Positions 1-8,405 are shown, counted from the first letter of the stretch. The stretch: 64,000 nucleotides of DNA from Stappia sp. 28M-7 (GCF_014252955.1 NZ_JACMIA010000001.1:1240001-1304000), one strand, 5' to 3'. Numbers and translations: made by a program. The notes: generated by a model from the letters alone, not told the origin.

Positions 1-73
1 TGAGCTTGTCCGGGCGGTTCAGGGTCAAGGTGGCGATGCCGCCGTCGATATCGCACAGCACGGTGTCGGACAT
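1..73 (-). CDS. Enoyl-CoA hydratase/isomerase family protein (5' end only)
   Basis: Only the first 24 codons lie in the window; the gene continues past the left edge. The visible N-terminus contains GGIATLTLNRPDKL, the usual first beta-strand motif of crotonase-fold enzymes, in which the LNRP element leads into the CoA-binding region. The start is an ATG at 73-71, with a GAGGAG ribosome-binding site six bases upstream. Family members hydrate or isomerise acyl-CoA thioesters; the substrate cannot be judged from this fragment. A LysR gene on the same strand lies immediately upstream. The crotonase call is firm; subfamily is unknown. Confidence 0.8.
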   Translation of the reverse strand, partial: MSDTVLCDIDGGIATLTLNRPDKL

Positions 74-162
74 GGGGTTCTCCTCGTCGGTCCAGTCAAC
101 CCATGCTGGGCCGCAGGCGCGCCGGACACAAACGAGGAAAGCTTGCTTGAAATGACTGAAAT

Positions 163-1074
163 TCACTCGAAAAAGGGTGCGGCCTCGCCCTTCAGCCAGC
201 GCAGGAAGGCGGCGATCTCGCGGCGCGGCTCGTGGCCAGAGGGCAGCAACGCCCAATAGCCGGTGCGCACGGGCACGGGCGGGCAGCCGGCGAGCGGCGA
301 AAGGTCGGGCGCTGCCAGGGCGCTGGCGCAAAGCGGCAGGCGGGCAAGGGCGATACCGAGCCCTTGCGCGGCGGCTTCCAGCGCCAGGTCTACCGTGTCG
401 ACATGAAGGCCGCGGCCCGCAGGCGGCGGCGTGTCCGTCGCAGCTGAAACCCCTCCGGCAAACCAGGCCGCCCAGTCGTGCTCGACCGTCGCCACATGGA
501 TCAGCGGCGCCCGTGCCCAGTCGATCCGCCCCTCGCGCCGGGGCAGGCGGGCGGCGAGATCGGGATGCGCCACCGGCTGCAACGCCTCGCGGAACAGCAG
601 CTCGGAGCGCGCCGGCGGCCAGGGCGCGGGGCCCATGCGAATGGCAAGGTCGACGCCGTCGAGCGGAAAGACCGCCTGCCGGTGGCTGGTGTCGACATGC
701 AGGTCGATCTCCGGGTGCCGGCCGCGAAACCGGCCGAGCCGCGGCACCAGCCAGCGGCGGGCGAAGGTCGGGGCGACGCTGACGCGGATCCTGCGGGCGC
801 CGAGCAGCGGCGACACCCGGTGCGCGCCGGTGGCGATCATCGACAGACCCTCGCTGACATAAGGCAGCAGGTCTTCGCCGGCGGCGGTGAGCGCGACCGA
901 ACGTCCCGACCGGTCGAACAGCGGCGCGCCGAGCCAGGTTTCCAGCGTGTCGATGCCATGGCTGACGGCGGACGGGGTGAGGCCGAGCTCCTCGGCTGCC
1001 TGCTTGAAGCTGGCGTGCCGGGCAGCGGCCTCGAACAGGCGGAGCGAGGCAAGCGGCGGCAGGCGCAGGCCCAT
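163..1074 (-). CDS. LysR family transcriptional regulator (GcvA-like)
   Basis: A 303-residue LysR regulator. The N-terminal winged helix-turn-helix (about residues 5-65) contains FKQAAEELGLTPSAVSHGI, followed by the linker helix and a periplasmic-binding-protein-like effector domain to the C-terminus. The opening LPPLASLRLFEAAARHASF is typical of the GcvA-like branch. An in-frame ATG lies 33 bases further upstream, but the ATG at 1074 has an AAGGGGAG ribosome-binding site directly before it and is preferred. The acyl-CoA hydratase gene lies immediately downstream on the same strand and may be a target. A dyad TGAA-N10-TTCA at 148-165 in that gap is a possible but weak binding site. The effector is unknown. 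Confidence 0.9.
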   Translation of the reverse strand: MGLRLPPLASLRLFEAAARHASFKQAAEELGLTPSAVSHGIDTLETWLGAPLFDRSGRSVALTAAGEDLLPYVSEGLSMIATGAHRVSPLLGARRIRVSVAPTFARRWLVPRLGRFRGRHPEIDLHVDTSHRQAVFPLDGVDLAIRMGPAPWPPARSELLFREALQPVAHPDLAARLPRREGRIDWARAPLIHVATVEHDWAAWFAGGVSAATDTPPPAGRGLHVDTVDLALEAAAQGLGIALARLPLCASALAAPDLSPLAGCPPVPVRTGYWALLPSGHEPRREIAAFLRWLKGEAAPFFE

Positions 1075-1210
1075 GGGCGTCTCCCCTTGGAAATGAATTT
1101 CTCTCATTTAAATGCCGGAAAACCGCACCGGGCAAAGGAGATTTGGGCAGGCCGCCCCACCGCGTCGGCAGGCTGGCCGGAAGGCCTTGTCCCCGATTGC
1201 GAGACTTGCG

Positions 1211-1231
1211 ACGGTTTTTGCAAAAATCCGT
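1211..1231. promoter_or_regulatory. 21-bp near-palindrome between lysR and the MBL hydrolase gene
   Basis: The sequence ACGGTTTTTGCAAAAATCCG plus a final T pairs at 8 of 10 dyad positions. It lies 137 bases upstream of the lysR start and 100 bases past the end of the hydrolase gene. Its AT-rich core stands out in GC-rich surroundings. It could be an operator for the LysR protein or a weak transcript-end structure for the hydrolase gene; neither is proven. The rest of this 256-base gap holds nothing recognisable. Confidence 0.3.
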
Positions 1232-1330
1232 CTCAATTCTCGCGAAAATCGATGCGGACCGTCGCAAATTCCCGAAATCGGCGAAAACCGGCGTGTTGGG
1301 ACCGAGTCTGCCTCCGGGGTGCCGGCCCGC

Positions 1331-2176
1331 TCACACCCCCTTGCGGATGAAGACGGCGTCTTCCCAGTCGGGCTGGACGCGGGGATAAAGCGTGACGACG
1401 TCGGGGTCGTGGCCGGGCAGGATCTCGCAGCCGGCCTCGATCAGCTCGTGCAGCACGCGGTAGCCCTCGACCGTCCGGTAATAGTCGGCGAAGACCGGAA
1501 AGATCTGGCCGTCGGTCAGGTAGCGGCGCAGGTGTAGCGCGTCCGAGGCGATGACCAGCGGCGTCTCGCCGTCGACCACCAGGATCTGCAGCCCCTTCGA
1601 GTGACCGCCGATGAGGCGGGCGGTCAGACCCGGCAGCAGCGTGTAATCCCCCTCGTGGAAGCGCACCCGGTCGCGATAGACCATCTCCACCGCCGTCTTG
1701 ACGTCCTCGACCGCGAAGGGCTTGCGCATCCGGGCGTGGCACATGCAGCGCCCGGTCGCATAGGCCATCTCCGCGTCCTGCAGGTGGATGGTCGCGTTCG
1801 GAAAATGGCGCAGGTTTCCGGCGTGATCGTAGTGCAGGTGGGTGATGAAGACGTCGGTGACGTCCTGCGGCTCCACTCCGATACGCTTCAAGGCTTCGAC
1901 CGGGTGGGTCAGCAGGATCCGCTGGCGGGCGGCGCCTTCCTCCGGCGCGAAACCGGTGTCGACCAGCACGGTCCTGTCCCCGTTGCGGCAGAGCCAGATA
2001 TAATAGTCGAGACGGGCCTCGCCCTCGTGCGGGTCCGGGTCGAGCACCGCATGGTTCCCCGGCAGGTCCTTGGTGGCATAGCGCAGCGCGATCACCTCCC
2101 AGGGCTTGGCCGGCCCCTTGAGGGACTGCGCGCGGCCGGGCGCGGGGAAACCGGGGATCTTGCTGGTCGTCGTCAC
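1331..2176 (-). CDS. MBL-fold metallo-hydrolase (N-acyl homoserine lactonase-like)
   Basis: A 281-residue metallo-beta-lactamase-fold protein. The dinuclear metal motif HxHxDH is intact as THLHYDHAG (H113, H115, D117, H118). A later GGHSKG histidine and the SDALH aspartate complete the expected ligand set. The layout matches lactonases of the AHL-lactonase/BlcC type, which open lactone rings by hydrolysis in the cytoplasm. The start is taken as GTG at 2176 because GGAGG lies five bases upstream; a longer in-frame extension lacks a good site. It is divergent from the GntR gene, and the shared gap carries that regulator's candidate operator. This suggests co-regulation with the operon at 4506-13335. 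Substrate is inferred, not known. Confidence 0.85.
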   Translation of the reverse strand: MTTTSKIPGFPAPGRAQSLKGPAKPWEVIALRYATKDLPGNHAVLDPDPHEGEARLDYYIWLCRNGDRTVLVDTGFAPEEGAARQRILLTHPVEALKRIGVEPQDVTDVFITHLHYDHAGNLRHFPNATIHLQDAEMAYATGRCMCHARMRKPFAVEDVKTAVEMVYRDRVRFHEGDYTLLPGLTARLIGGHSKGLQILVVDGETPLVIASDALHLRRYLTDGQIFPVFADYYRTVEGYRVLHELIEAGCEILPGHDPDVVTLYPRVQPDWEDAVFIRKGV

Positions 2177-2246
2177 GGGAACCTCCCTCCCTTGTCTGCC
2201 CGCAGGCCGGTGCCGCAAAAGGGTGCGGCAAACGGAAACGGGCAGG

Positions 2247-2279
2247 TTGTCTGACAATCTGTCATTTTCGGTCTATACT
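2247..2279 (+). promoter_or_regulatory. Promoter of the GntR gene with overlapping operator
   Basis: A -35 box CTGACA (2251-2256) and a -10 box TATACT (2274-2279) are separated by 17 bases. The perfect 11-bp palindrome TTGTCTGACAA (2247-2257) covers the -35 box. The 15-base core TTGTCTGAYAATCTG recurs at 4438-4452 upstream of the catabolic operon. This is what an autoregulated FCD-type GntR repressor would be expected to show. The box positions are seen directly; binding by the adjacent regulator is inferred. Confidence 0.7.
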
Positions 2280-2384
2280 CGCCGGCGAGCCAGATGTCTA
2301 ACATCGAGCGCAGCCGCATTCGGATATGCTATGGAACGCGGAGCAACCGGTGCGGGACAGGCCGGACGGAAGAAAGTGGAATCG

Positions 2385-3068
2385 ATGGAACAGGCGAGAC
2401 TGCGAATCTCGAAACAGCGCGCGACGATTCGGCATCTGGTAGAGGAAAAGATGCGCGAGCTGATCGCCACCGGTCATTTCAAGCCGGGCGACCGTCTCAT
2501 CGAACGCGAACTCTGCGAGACATTCGATGTCGGCCGCACATCGGTGCGAGAGGCACTGCGTCAGCTGGAAGCGGAAGGCCTGATCCGCACCGAGCCGCAT
2601 CGCGGTCCCATCGTCACCAAGGTCTCCTTCGAGGAGGCGCAGCAGCTCTATCAGCTGCGTGCGCTGCTGGAAGGGTTTTGCGGCGCCGAATTCGCTGCCA
2701 AGGGCTCCGACGAGGAGCACCAGCGGCTGCATGCGGCCTGCGAGGCCTTCGCGGCGGCAGCCGAGGGAAAGGCCCCGACCGAGCAGCTGGTCGCGCGCAA
2801 GGCGGAGTTCTATCGCTGCCTGATCGCGGGCGCGCGCAACATCTATGTCGAGGACATGCTGACCTCGCTGCACAACCGCGTCTCGATGCTGCGCGCAACG
2901 ACGATGACCCAGCCGCACCGACTGCCGAAAAGCGTCGAGGAAATCCGCGACATCACCAAGGCGATCTGCGCCCGCGATGCCGAGTGGGCACGCCGCGCCA
3001 GCATCACCCACGTGGAAGAAAGCAGCAAGATCGCCCTGCAGCTGCTGAGCGACGCGGAAGTCGCCTGA
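2385..3068 (+). CDS. GntR family regulator with FCD domain
   Basis: A 227-residue regulator. An N-terminal winged helix (about 10-75) contains GDRLIERELCETFDVGRTSV, followed by RTEPHRGPIVTKVS and an all-helical FCD effector domain to residue 220. FCD domains bind small carboxylic acids, often through a metal held by D and H residues. Here the usual FH pair of the first helix reads FY (KAEFYRCLIAGARN), so metal binding may differ. The start at 2385 is chosen for the GGAAGAAAG site upstream; ATG 2331 is an alternative. It lies between the divergent lactonase-like gene and the catabolic operon and probably represses both and itself. Confidence 0.9.
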   Translation: MEQARLRISKQRATIRHLVEEKMRELIATGHFKPGDRLIERELCETFDVGRTSVREALRQLEAEGLIRTEPHRGPIVTKVSFEEAQQLYQLRALLEGFCGAEFAAKGSDEEHQRLHAACEAFAAAAEGKAPTEQLVARKAEFYRCLIAGARNIYVEDMLTSLHNRVSMLRATTMTQPHRLPKSVEEIRDITKAICARDAEWARRASITHVEESSKIALQLLSDAEVA

Positions 3069-3070
3069 GG

Positions 3071-4258
3071 GGCTCGGCAGGCGTGAGCCGGAAAGCATCG
3101 CCACCTCCTCGGCTGTCACGCCTGCGCAGGCAGGCGTCCAGTATCCGCTGGGGCAGATGGTGGCGCAAAGCTGGCCGCCGCCGGCGGTTCGGCCGCAGGG
3201 CCGAGGCCCGACTTCAATCGTCCGAGTGTACTGGATCCCGGTCTTCGGCTTCGCCGAAACCGGGATGACATCCTGTGGTCGGGGTTTGCGCGGGCGTGTC
3301 CTCACTGCCGCTCTGGGAACGAATGGGCCCCGGGTCGCGCTTCGCTTGCCCGGGGTGACGGCCGAGGGGATGTGGGTTCGTGCCTCTTTCTCGAGGACGG
3401 CAGAGGGGATGCGAGGCGTTCCTCCCTCTCGGAGGTCATCCCGGCCGCAGGCGAAGCCGGAGAGCCGGGACCCATTGGCATCCTCGGCAGGTGTGAGGCG
3501 GGAGTGCATCGCCACCTCCTCGGCTGTCACGCTTGCGCAGGCAGACGTCTAGTATCCGCTGGGGGTGATGGTGGTGCAAAGCTAGCCGCCGCCGGCGGTT
3601 CGGCCGCAGGGCCGAGGCGCGACTTCAACCGTTCGAGTGTACTGGATCCCGGTCTTCGGCTTCGCCGAAACCGGGATGACATCCTGTGGTCGGGGTTTGC
3701 GCGGGCGTGTCCTCACCACTGCTCTGGGAACGAATGGGCCCCGGGTCGCGCTTCGCTTGCCCGGGGTGACGGCCGAGGGGGCGGTTGACGGCCGAGGGGA
3801 TGTGGGGCCGTGCCTCTTTCTCGGGGACGGCCGAGGGGATGCGGGGTCGTGCCTCCCTCTCGGAGGTCATCCTGGCCGCAGGCGAAGCCGGAGAGCCGGG
3901 AGCCATTGGAACCCTCGGCAGGTGTGAGACGGGAGTGCATCGCCACCTCCTCGGCTGTCACGCCTGCGCAGGCAGGCGTCCAGTATCCGCTCGGGGTGAT
4001 GGTGGTGCAAAGCTAGCCGCCGCCGGCGGTTCGGCGGCAGGGCTGAGGCCCGATTTCAATCGTCCGAGTGTACTGGATCCCGGTCTTCGGCTTCGCCGAA
4101 ACCGGGACGACATCCTGTGGTCTGGGTTTGCGCGGGCGTGTCCCCACCACCGCTCTGGGAACGAATGGGCCCCGGGTCGCGCTTCGCTTGCCCGGGGTGA
4201 CGGCTGAGGGGATGCGGGTTGACGGCCGAGGGGATGCGGGGCCGCGCCTCCGTCTCAG
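3071..4258. repeat. Three tandem copies of a ~410-430 bp GC-rich intergenic repeat
   Basis: Three head-to-tail copies begin near 3071, 3482 and 3912. The marker GCATCGCCACCTCC falls at 3095, 3506 and 3937, giving periods of 411 and 431 bases. The longer second unit has about 20 extra bases where a GGTTGACGGCCGAGGGG segment is duplicated, and the third unit is truncated. Each unit carries a strong hairpin (3235-3266 in unit 1: ATCCCGGT, TTCGGC, TTC loop, GCCGAA, ACCGGGAT) and a second dyad, CCCCGGGTCGCGCTTCGC. Frames are open in several directions at once, as expected of a GC-rich palindromic repeat rather than genes. No coding sequence is supported. Confidence 0.85.
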
Positions 4259-4261
4259 GCT

Positions 4262-4350
4262 GAGGTTCAAGCTTTCTCCCAACCCGGCCTCCCCCAACCT
4301 GCGCCCCCAACCGCCTCCTGACCTCCCGCCTATTCCCCCTCCCAACCACC
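4262..4350. repeat. C-rich low-complexity tract after the repeat array
   Basis: A run of C2-C5 blocks separated by AA, TT or short spacers, in which G is scarce. A similar tract on the opposite strand (24778-24895) also borders a copy of the repeat, so tract and repeat seem to travel together. The complementary strand has enough G-runs to form a G-quadruplex in principle. No gene is present between here and the promoter at 4430. Confidence 0.55.
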
Positions 4351-4429
4351 CTCCTTGCGCGGTTTCACGCCCGTGTCGCGATCTTGCCGCGGCAGGTTTG
4401 CCTGCAAGCGCAGGCACTTGCGCGACTGA

Positions 4430-4457
4430 TTGACAGATTGTCTGATAATCTGATAAT
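4430..4457 (+). promoter_or_regulatory. Promoter and GntR-type operator of the catabolic operon
   Basis: A consensus -35 box TTGACA (4430-4435) and a -10 box GATAAT (4452-4457) have a 16-base spacer. The spacer holds TTGTCTGATAATCTG (4438-4452), which matches the site upstream of the GntR gene at 14 of 15 positions. A repressor bound here would block RNA polymerase. It is the strongest promoter-like sequence seen in the window and precedes an eight-gene operon. Confidence 0.72.
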
Positions 4458-4505
4458 GCCGCCCTGTCAGTTATGCAGAGGCTGAAAGCCAGGGAGTTAC
4501 GGAAA

Positions 4506-5405
4506 ATGGTCGAGCAAACGGTCGCCGCGAAAATCGCCTTCATCGGCCTTGGTCGGATGGGGCTGCCGATGGCGGTCAACCTGGTCTCGGCCGGCTATCA
4601 GGTCACCGGCTACGACCGCTCGAAGGAGGCCTGCGCGGCCTTCGCCGCCAAGGGCGGCACGGCGGCGGACAGCGCTCGTGCGGCGGCTGCCGGCGCCGAG
4701 ATCGTCATCACCATGCTGCCGACCTCGGCCATCGTCGCCTCCTGCCTCATTGGCGAGGAGAACGCGCTGGCGGACGTGGCGCCGGGCGCGCTGGTGATCG
4801 ACATGAGCTCGTCGGTGCCCGCCGACACGCTGAAGCTCGCCGAAGAGCTGAAGACGCGCGGTCTCTCGCTGGTCGATGCGCCGGTCTCCGGCGGCGTCGG
4901 CAAGGCCATCGACGGCACGCTGGCGATCATGGTCGGCGGCGAGGCGGGCGATGCGGCCCGCGCCGAGCCGGTGCTGAAGGCGATGGGCGACCGCATCTTC
5001 CTCGCCGGCAAGCTGGGCGCCGGCCATGTGATCAAGGTGCTGAACAACTACGTCTCGGCGGCCGGTGCGCTGGCCGCGGTCGAGGCGCTGATCGTCGGCC
5101 GCGAGTTCGGCCTCGACGAGGACGTGATCACCGACATTCTCAACGCCTCCACGGGGCGCAACAACACGACCGAGAACAAGGTCAAGAAGTTCATCCTGTC
5201 GGGCGCCTTCAACTCCGGTTTCGATCTGGCGCTGATGTCCAAGGATATCGGCATCGCGGCGGGGCTCGCCGGCGATCTCGGCCTCGACATGAAGCTGCTG
5301 GCGCGCACCTCGCAGGAGTGGAACGCAGCGACGGACGAACTGCCGGCCGGTGCCGACCACACCGAAATCTATCGTTATGTCGACGGCGGTTCGCGCCGTG
5401 GCTGA
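4506..5405 (+). CDS. NAD(P)-dependent beta-hydroxyacid dehydrogenase (3-hydroxyisobutyrate dehydrogenase family)
   Basis: A 299-residue two-domain dehydrogenase. The Rossmann motif FIGLGRMGLPMA is at the N-terminus, the substrate-binding signature DAPVSGG starts at D124, and the catalytic lysine is K177 in GHVIKVLNNY. The family oxidises beta-hydroxyacids, or reduces short semialdehydes such as succinic semialdehyde, with NAD(P). The start at 4506 follows AGGGAG; an 11-codon longer frame is less likely. It is the first gene after the operator-controlled promoter, and its 3' end overlaps the next gene. With the semialdehyde dehydrogenase at the end of the operon, a hydroxyacid to semialdehyde to acid sequence is plausible. 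The exact substrate is unknown. Confidence 0.88.
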   Translation: MVEQTVAAKIAFIGLGRMGLPMAVNLVSAGYQVTGYDRSKEACAAFAAKGGTAADSARAAAAGAEIVITMLPTSAIVASCLIGEENALADVAPGALVIDMSSSVPADTLKLAEELKTRGLSLVDAPVSGGVGKAIDGTLAIMVGGEAGDAARAEPVLKAMGDRIFLAGKLGAGHVIKVLNNYVSAAGALAAVEALIVGREFGLDEDVITDILNASTGRNNTTENKVKKFILSGAFNSGFDLALMSKDIGIAAGLAGDLGLDMKLLARTSQEWNAATDELPAGADHTEIYRYVDGGSRRG

Positions 5406-6654
5406 CCTGCTCGCCACCCTTGTCGGCCGTCTTCAGGCCGCCTCCGGCGACCCGGAGCTGACCCGGTTGTCGCCGGGCCTGGCCGTGGCGCTGTCGATCC
5501 GTTCGGGCGGCGCACGCGCCGTGCTGTGGATCGAGGAGGGCAGGGTGGAGCCAGCGGGTGCTGCAGTCGTCGCCGATATCGAGATGCGCCTCGGCGAGGG
5601 CGTGCTGGAGAAGATGCTTCAGGTACCGCCGCCGCCGCGCCATCAGGGTTTTACCGCGCTGCAGATCGCCAATCCGGATGTGACGGTCGAGGGCGATGCG
5701 CTGGGCCTTGCGAGGGCGCGCGCCGCGCTGGAGCGGCTGTTCGAGATGGCGCTGGCCGCGCCCGAGCTCGCAGCGCTGAGGCGCACCCGGCGCATCGAGG
5801 GGGTGACCGGGCGCAGGATAACGCTGAACTGCACCGAAGGTCCGCTGGAGATCCACACGGAGATTGCCGGCCGCAACGGCGCGGTGCCGCTGGTCTTCCT
5901 GCATACGGCGGGGGCGGACGCGCGCCAGTTCGAGGCGCAGATGGCCGACAGCGCGCTGGGCGATGCCTACGAGCTGCACGCGCCGGACATGCCCTTTCAC
6001 GGGCGCTCGATGCCGCCGCTCGGCTGGGACGGTGCGCCCTACACGCTGACGGCGGACCGCTATCTCGACTGGGTGAAGGCTTATCTGGCGCAGGTCGTCG
6101 GCCGGCCGGCGATCCTGGCCGGCTGCTCGATGGGCGCGGCGGTGACGCTGGTCTGCGCGGCCCGCGCGCCGGAGCTGCTGCGCGGCGTGCTGCCGATCGA
6201 GCCGCCTTACCGCTCCAAGGGGCGGATCAACCGGGGGCAGAACGACGTCGGCGTCCATGCCGGCCTGCACAACGGCGCCTTCGTGCGCGGGCTGATGGCG
6301 CCGACCTCGCCGGAGGGCTATCGCCGCCGCGCCGCCTGGATCTACTCGCAAGGCGCGCCGGGCGTCTATCAGGCCGATCTCGGCTTCTACTCGCTGGAAT
6401 TCGACGGCGAGGAGATCGCCCCGATGGTCGATGCCACCCGCCTGCCGGTGGTGCTGCTGTCTGGCGCCTACGACTACTCGGCAACGCCGGACGACGGTGC
6501 GCGGCTCTGCGCCCTGATGCCGGGCGCGCGCCAGATCGTCATGCCCGATCTCGGCCATTTCCCGATGACCGAACATCCCGACCTTTTCGCCGGCTACCTG
6601 GATCAGGCGCTGGCGCTTCTCGCCGCCGGACCCGGCGCCCCCTCTCACTCGTGA
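5377..6654 (+). CDS. Alpha/beta-fold hydrolase with N-terminal SCP2-like region
   Basis: A 425-residue protein with two parts. Residues 1 to about 125 resemble an SCP2/sterol-carrier-like fold, with an ALWIEEGRVE-type strand pattern ending in VTVEGDALGL. The rest is an alpha/beta hydrolase with nucleophile elbow GCSMGA (S251), acid D366 in GAYDYS and histidine H394 in DLGHFPM. The triad is complete, so an ester, lactone or C-C hydrolase activity is expected. The ATG at 5377 overlaps the dehydrogenase gene by 29 bases; GTG 5398 gives an 8-base overlap and is an equally good start. The SCP2-like assignment rests on pattern only and is uncertain. The fusion may help bind a hydrophobic substrate. 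Confidence 0.82.
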   Translation: MSTAVRAVADLLATLVGRLQAASGDPELTRLSPGLAVALSIRSGGARAVLWIEEGRVEPAGAAVVADIEMRLGEGVLEKMLQVPPPPRHQGFTALQIANPDVTVEGDALGLARARAALERLFEMALAAPELAALRRTRRIEGVTGRRITLNCTEGPLEIHTEIAGRNGAVPLVFLHTAGADARQFEAQMADSALGDAYELHAPDMPFHGRSMPPLGWDGAPYTLTADRYLDWVKAYLAQVVGRPAILAGCSMGAAVTLVCAARAPELLRGVLPIEPPYRSKGRINRGQNDVGVHAGLHNGAFVRGLMAPTSPEGYRRRAAWIYSQGAPGVYQADLGFYSLEFDGEEIAPMVDATRLPVVLLSGAYDYSATPDDGARLCALMPGARQIVMPDLGHFPMTEHPDLFAGYLDQALALLAAGPGAPSHS

Positions 6655-6673
6655 GCAACTGAAGGAAGCAACG

Positions 6674-7084
6674 ATGACCACCAAGACCATGCGCCCCGAT
6701 GGCACGCCGGCCGGCGAGCGCTTCGAGGCCGGCCTGAAGACCCGCCGCGAGGTGCTGGGCGATGCCTATGTCAACGCCTCGGTCAACAAGGCGACCGACT
6801 ACAACTGGCCGATGCAGCAGCTCGTGACCGAGTATTGCTGGGGCGACGTGTGGAACCGCGAGGGCCTCGGCCGCCGCGAGCGCTCGATCCTCAACCTCGG
6901 CATGATCTCGGCGCTCGGCCGCAGCCACGAGCTGCGCCTGCATGTGCGCGGCGCGATCAACAACGGCCTCACCAAGGAAGAGATCCGCGAGATCATGCTG
7001 CAGGTCGCCATCTATTGCGGCGTTCCGGCAGGCATCGACAGCTTCCGCACGGCCCAGGAAGTCTTCGAAGAAATGGGCATCTGA
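6674..7084 (+). CDS. Carboxymuconolactone decarboxylase family protein
   Basis: A 136-residue all-helical protein of the CMD/AhpD superfamily. The signature helix is present as SALGRSHELRLHVRGAINNG, followed by LTKEEIREIMLQVAIYCG and VPAG. The length and the SHELRLH pattern match the PcaC-type branch, which decarboxylates carboxymuconolactone, rather than peroxidase-type AhpD, which needs a CxxC pair; none is seen here. GAAGGA stands before the ATG. It lies 19 bases after the hydrolase and before the transporter, so it probably acts on an intermediate of the imported compound. Many family members have other or unknown substrates. Confidence 0.87.
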   Translation: MTTKTMRPDGTPAGERFEAGLKTRREVLGDAYVNASVNKATDYNWPMQQLVTEYCWGDVWNREGLGRRERSILNLGMISALGRSHELRLHVRGAINNGLTKEEIREIMLQVAIYCGVPAGIDSFRTAQEVFEEMGI

Positions 7085-7138
7085 ACTGCGCAGCGCCCGG
7101 AGCGATATCCGGGCAACCACCCCTGGGAGGAACCTAAG

Positions 7139-8368
7139 ATGACCAAAGACACGTCCAAGTCCCCGTTCAGCCTGTCGCGTCGCCAGGTGCTGGCGGCCGG
7201 TGCCGCTACGGCGCTGACCATGCCGTTCTACGCGCGCCGCGGCTTTGCCGCCGACACGATCAATGTCGGCGTGATCCAGCCGCTGTCGGGCGCCAACGCC
7301 CAGTTCGGCATCAACTCGCGCAACGGCATCCAGCTCGTCGCCGACGAGATCAACGCCGCCGGCGGCATCAAGTCGATGGGCGGGGCCAAGATCAACCTGA
7401 TCATCTCCGACGCCACGTCCAACCCGACGCAGGCCGCGACCGTGGCGCAGCGCATGATGTCGCAGGACGGCGTGTGCGCGGTGCTGGGCGCCTTCGCCTC
7501 GTCGCTGACGCTGGCGATCTCCGAGGTGACCGAGCGCCGCGGCGTGCCGCTGCTCACCATGTCCTTCTCGGACCAGGTGACCGGCCGCGGCTTCCGCAAC
7601 ATCTTCCAGGTGGTCTCCAAGGCCTCGCAGCTGGGCTCGGCGACGATCACCCACACGCTGGATCTGGCCCGCAAGGCCGGCGACGAGATCACCAAGATCG
7701 CCATCATGTACGAGGACACCGCCTACGGCACCTCGCAGGCCGGCGGCCTGCGCGCCGCGGCGGAAGCCAACGGCATCGAGGTGGTGATGGACGAGGCCTA
7801 TCCGCTGGGCATCACCGATGTGTCGCCGCTGATCAACCAGCTGCGCCGCACCGAGGCCCAGGCCGTGTTCCCGGTCTCCTACCTCAACGACAGCCTGCTG
7901 ATCATCCGCAACATGCGCCAGCAGGGCATCAACCTGCCGACCATCGGCGGCGCGGCCGGCTACATCATCCCGGACTTCCGCAACGGCCTCGGCGATCTCG
8001 CCGACGACGTGCTGTCGATCTCGCCGGCCGCCTACGACCAGGCGCCGGAGTTCACCGAGCGGTTCCGCGAGCGTTTCGGCTACTTCATGGTGCACGAGGC
8101 GCAGGAGCATGCGGCCTGCATGGGCGTCCTCGCCTCGGCTCTGGAGAAGGCCGGCAACGCCGACCCGCGCCAGCTGCGCGACGTCATCGCCTCGGAGACC
8201 TTCGACGAGGGTTGGGCCACCGTCATGTCGGGCGGCAAGATCAAGTTCGACGAGACCGGCCTCAACGTCCACGCGGTGCCGATGATGGTGCAGTGGCGCG
8301 GCGACGAGCTGGTGACCGTCGCTCCGGCCGAATACGCCAAGGCCGAGGCCGTCTGGCACAGCCTCTGA
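7139..8368 (+). CDS. ABC transporter substrate-binding protein (Liv/HAAT type)
   Basis: A 409-residue periplasmic binding protein. The N-terminus carries a twin-arginine-like signal (SRRQVLAAGAATA) with cleavage likely after FAA. The mature part begins DTINVGVIQPLSGANAQFG, the type I periplasmic-binding fold of the LivJ/amide-urea family. It follows a GGGAGGA ribosome-binding site and is the first gene of a five-gene import cassette. A perfect 10-bp GC hairpin (8406-8433) follows the stop, probably raising its level over the permease genes. The cargo is not evident from sequence; operon context suggests an organic acid, lactone or aromatic compound rather than an amino acid. Confidence 0.92.
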   Translation: MTKDTSKSPFSLSRRQVLAAGAATALTMPFYARRGFAADTINVGVIQPLSGANAQFGINSRNGIQLVADEINAAGGIKSMGGAKINLIISDATSNPTQAATVAQRMMSQDGVCAVLGAFASSLTLAISEVTERRGVPLLTMSFSDQVTGRGFRNIFQVVSKASQLGSATITHTLDLARKAGDEITKIAIMYEDTAYGTSQAGGLRAAAEANGIEVVMDEAYPLGITDVSPLINQLRRTEAQAVFPVSYLNDSLLIIRNMRQQGINLPTIGGAAGYIIPDFRNGLGDLADDVLSISPAAYDQAPEFTERFRERFGYFMVHEAQEHAACMGVLASALEKAGNADPRQLRDVIASETFDEGWATVMSGGKIKFDETGLNVHAVPMMVQWRGDELVTVAPAEYAKAEAVWHSL

Positions 8369-8405
8369 TCCCGACCTCAAGCCCCCGCTGAGGGGCTGCC
8401 AGGCT

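Noticed and set aside
3071-4258. Possible CRISPR array
   Set aside because: Units are over 400 bases and nearly whole-length identical, with no short repeats separated by unique spacers and no cas genes.
3157-4433. Several 80-140 codon open frames in the repeat array
   Set aside because: The same frames recur with each repeat unit and are open on both strands, which reflects repeated GC-rich sequence rather than genes.
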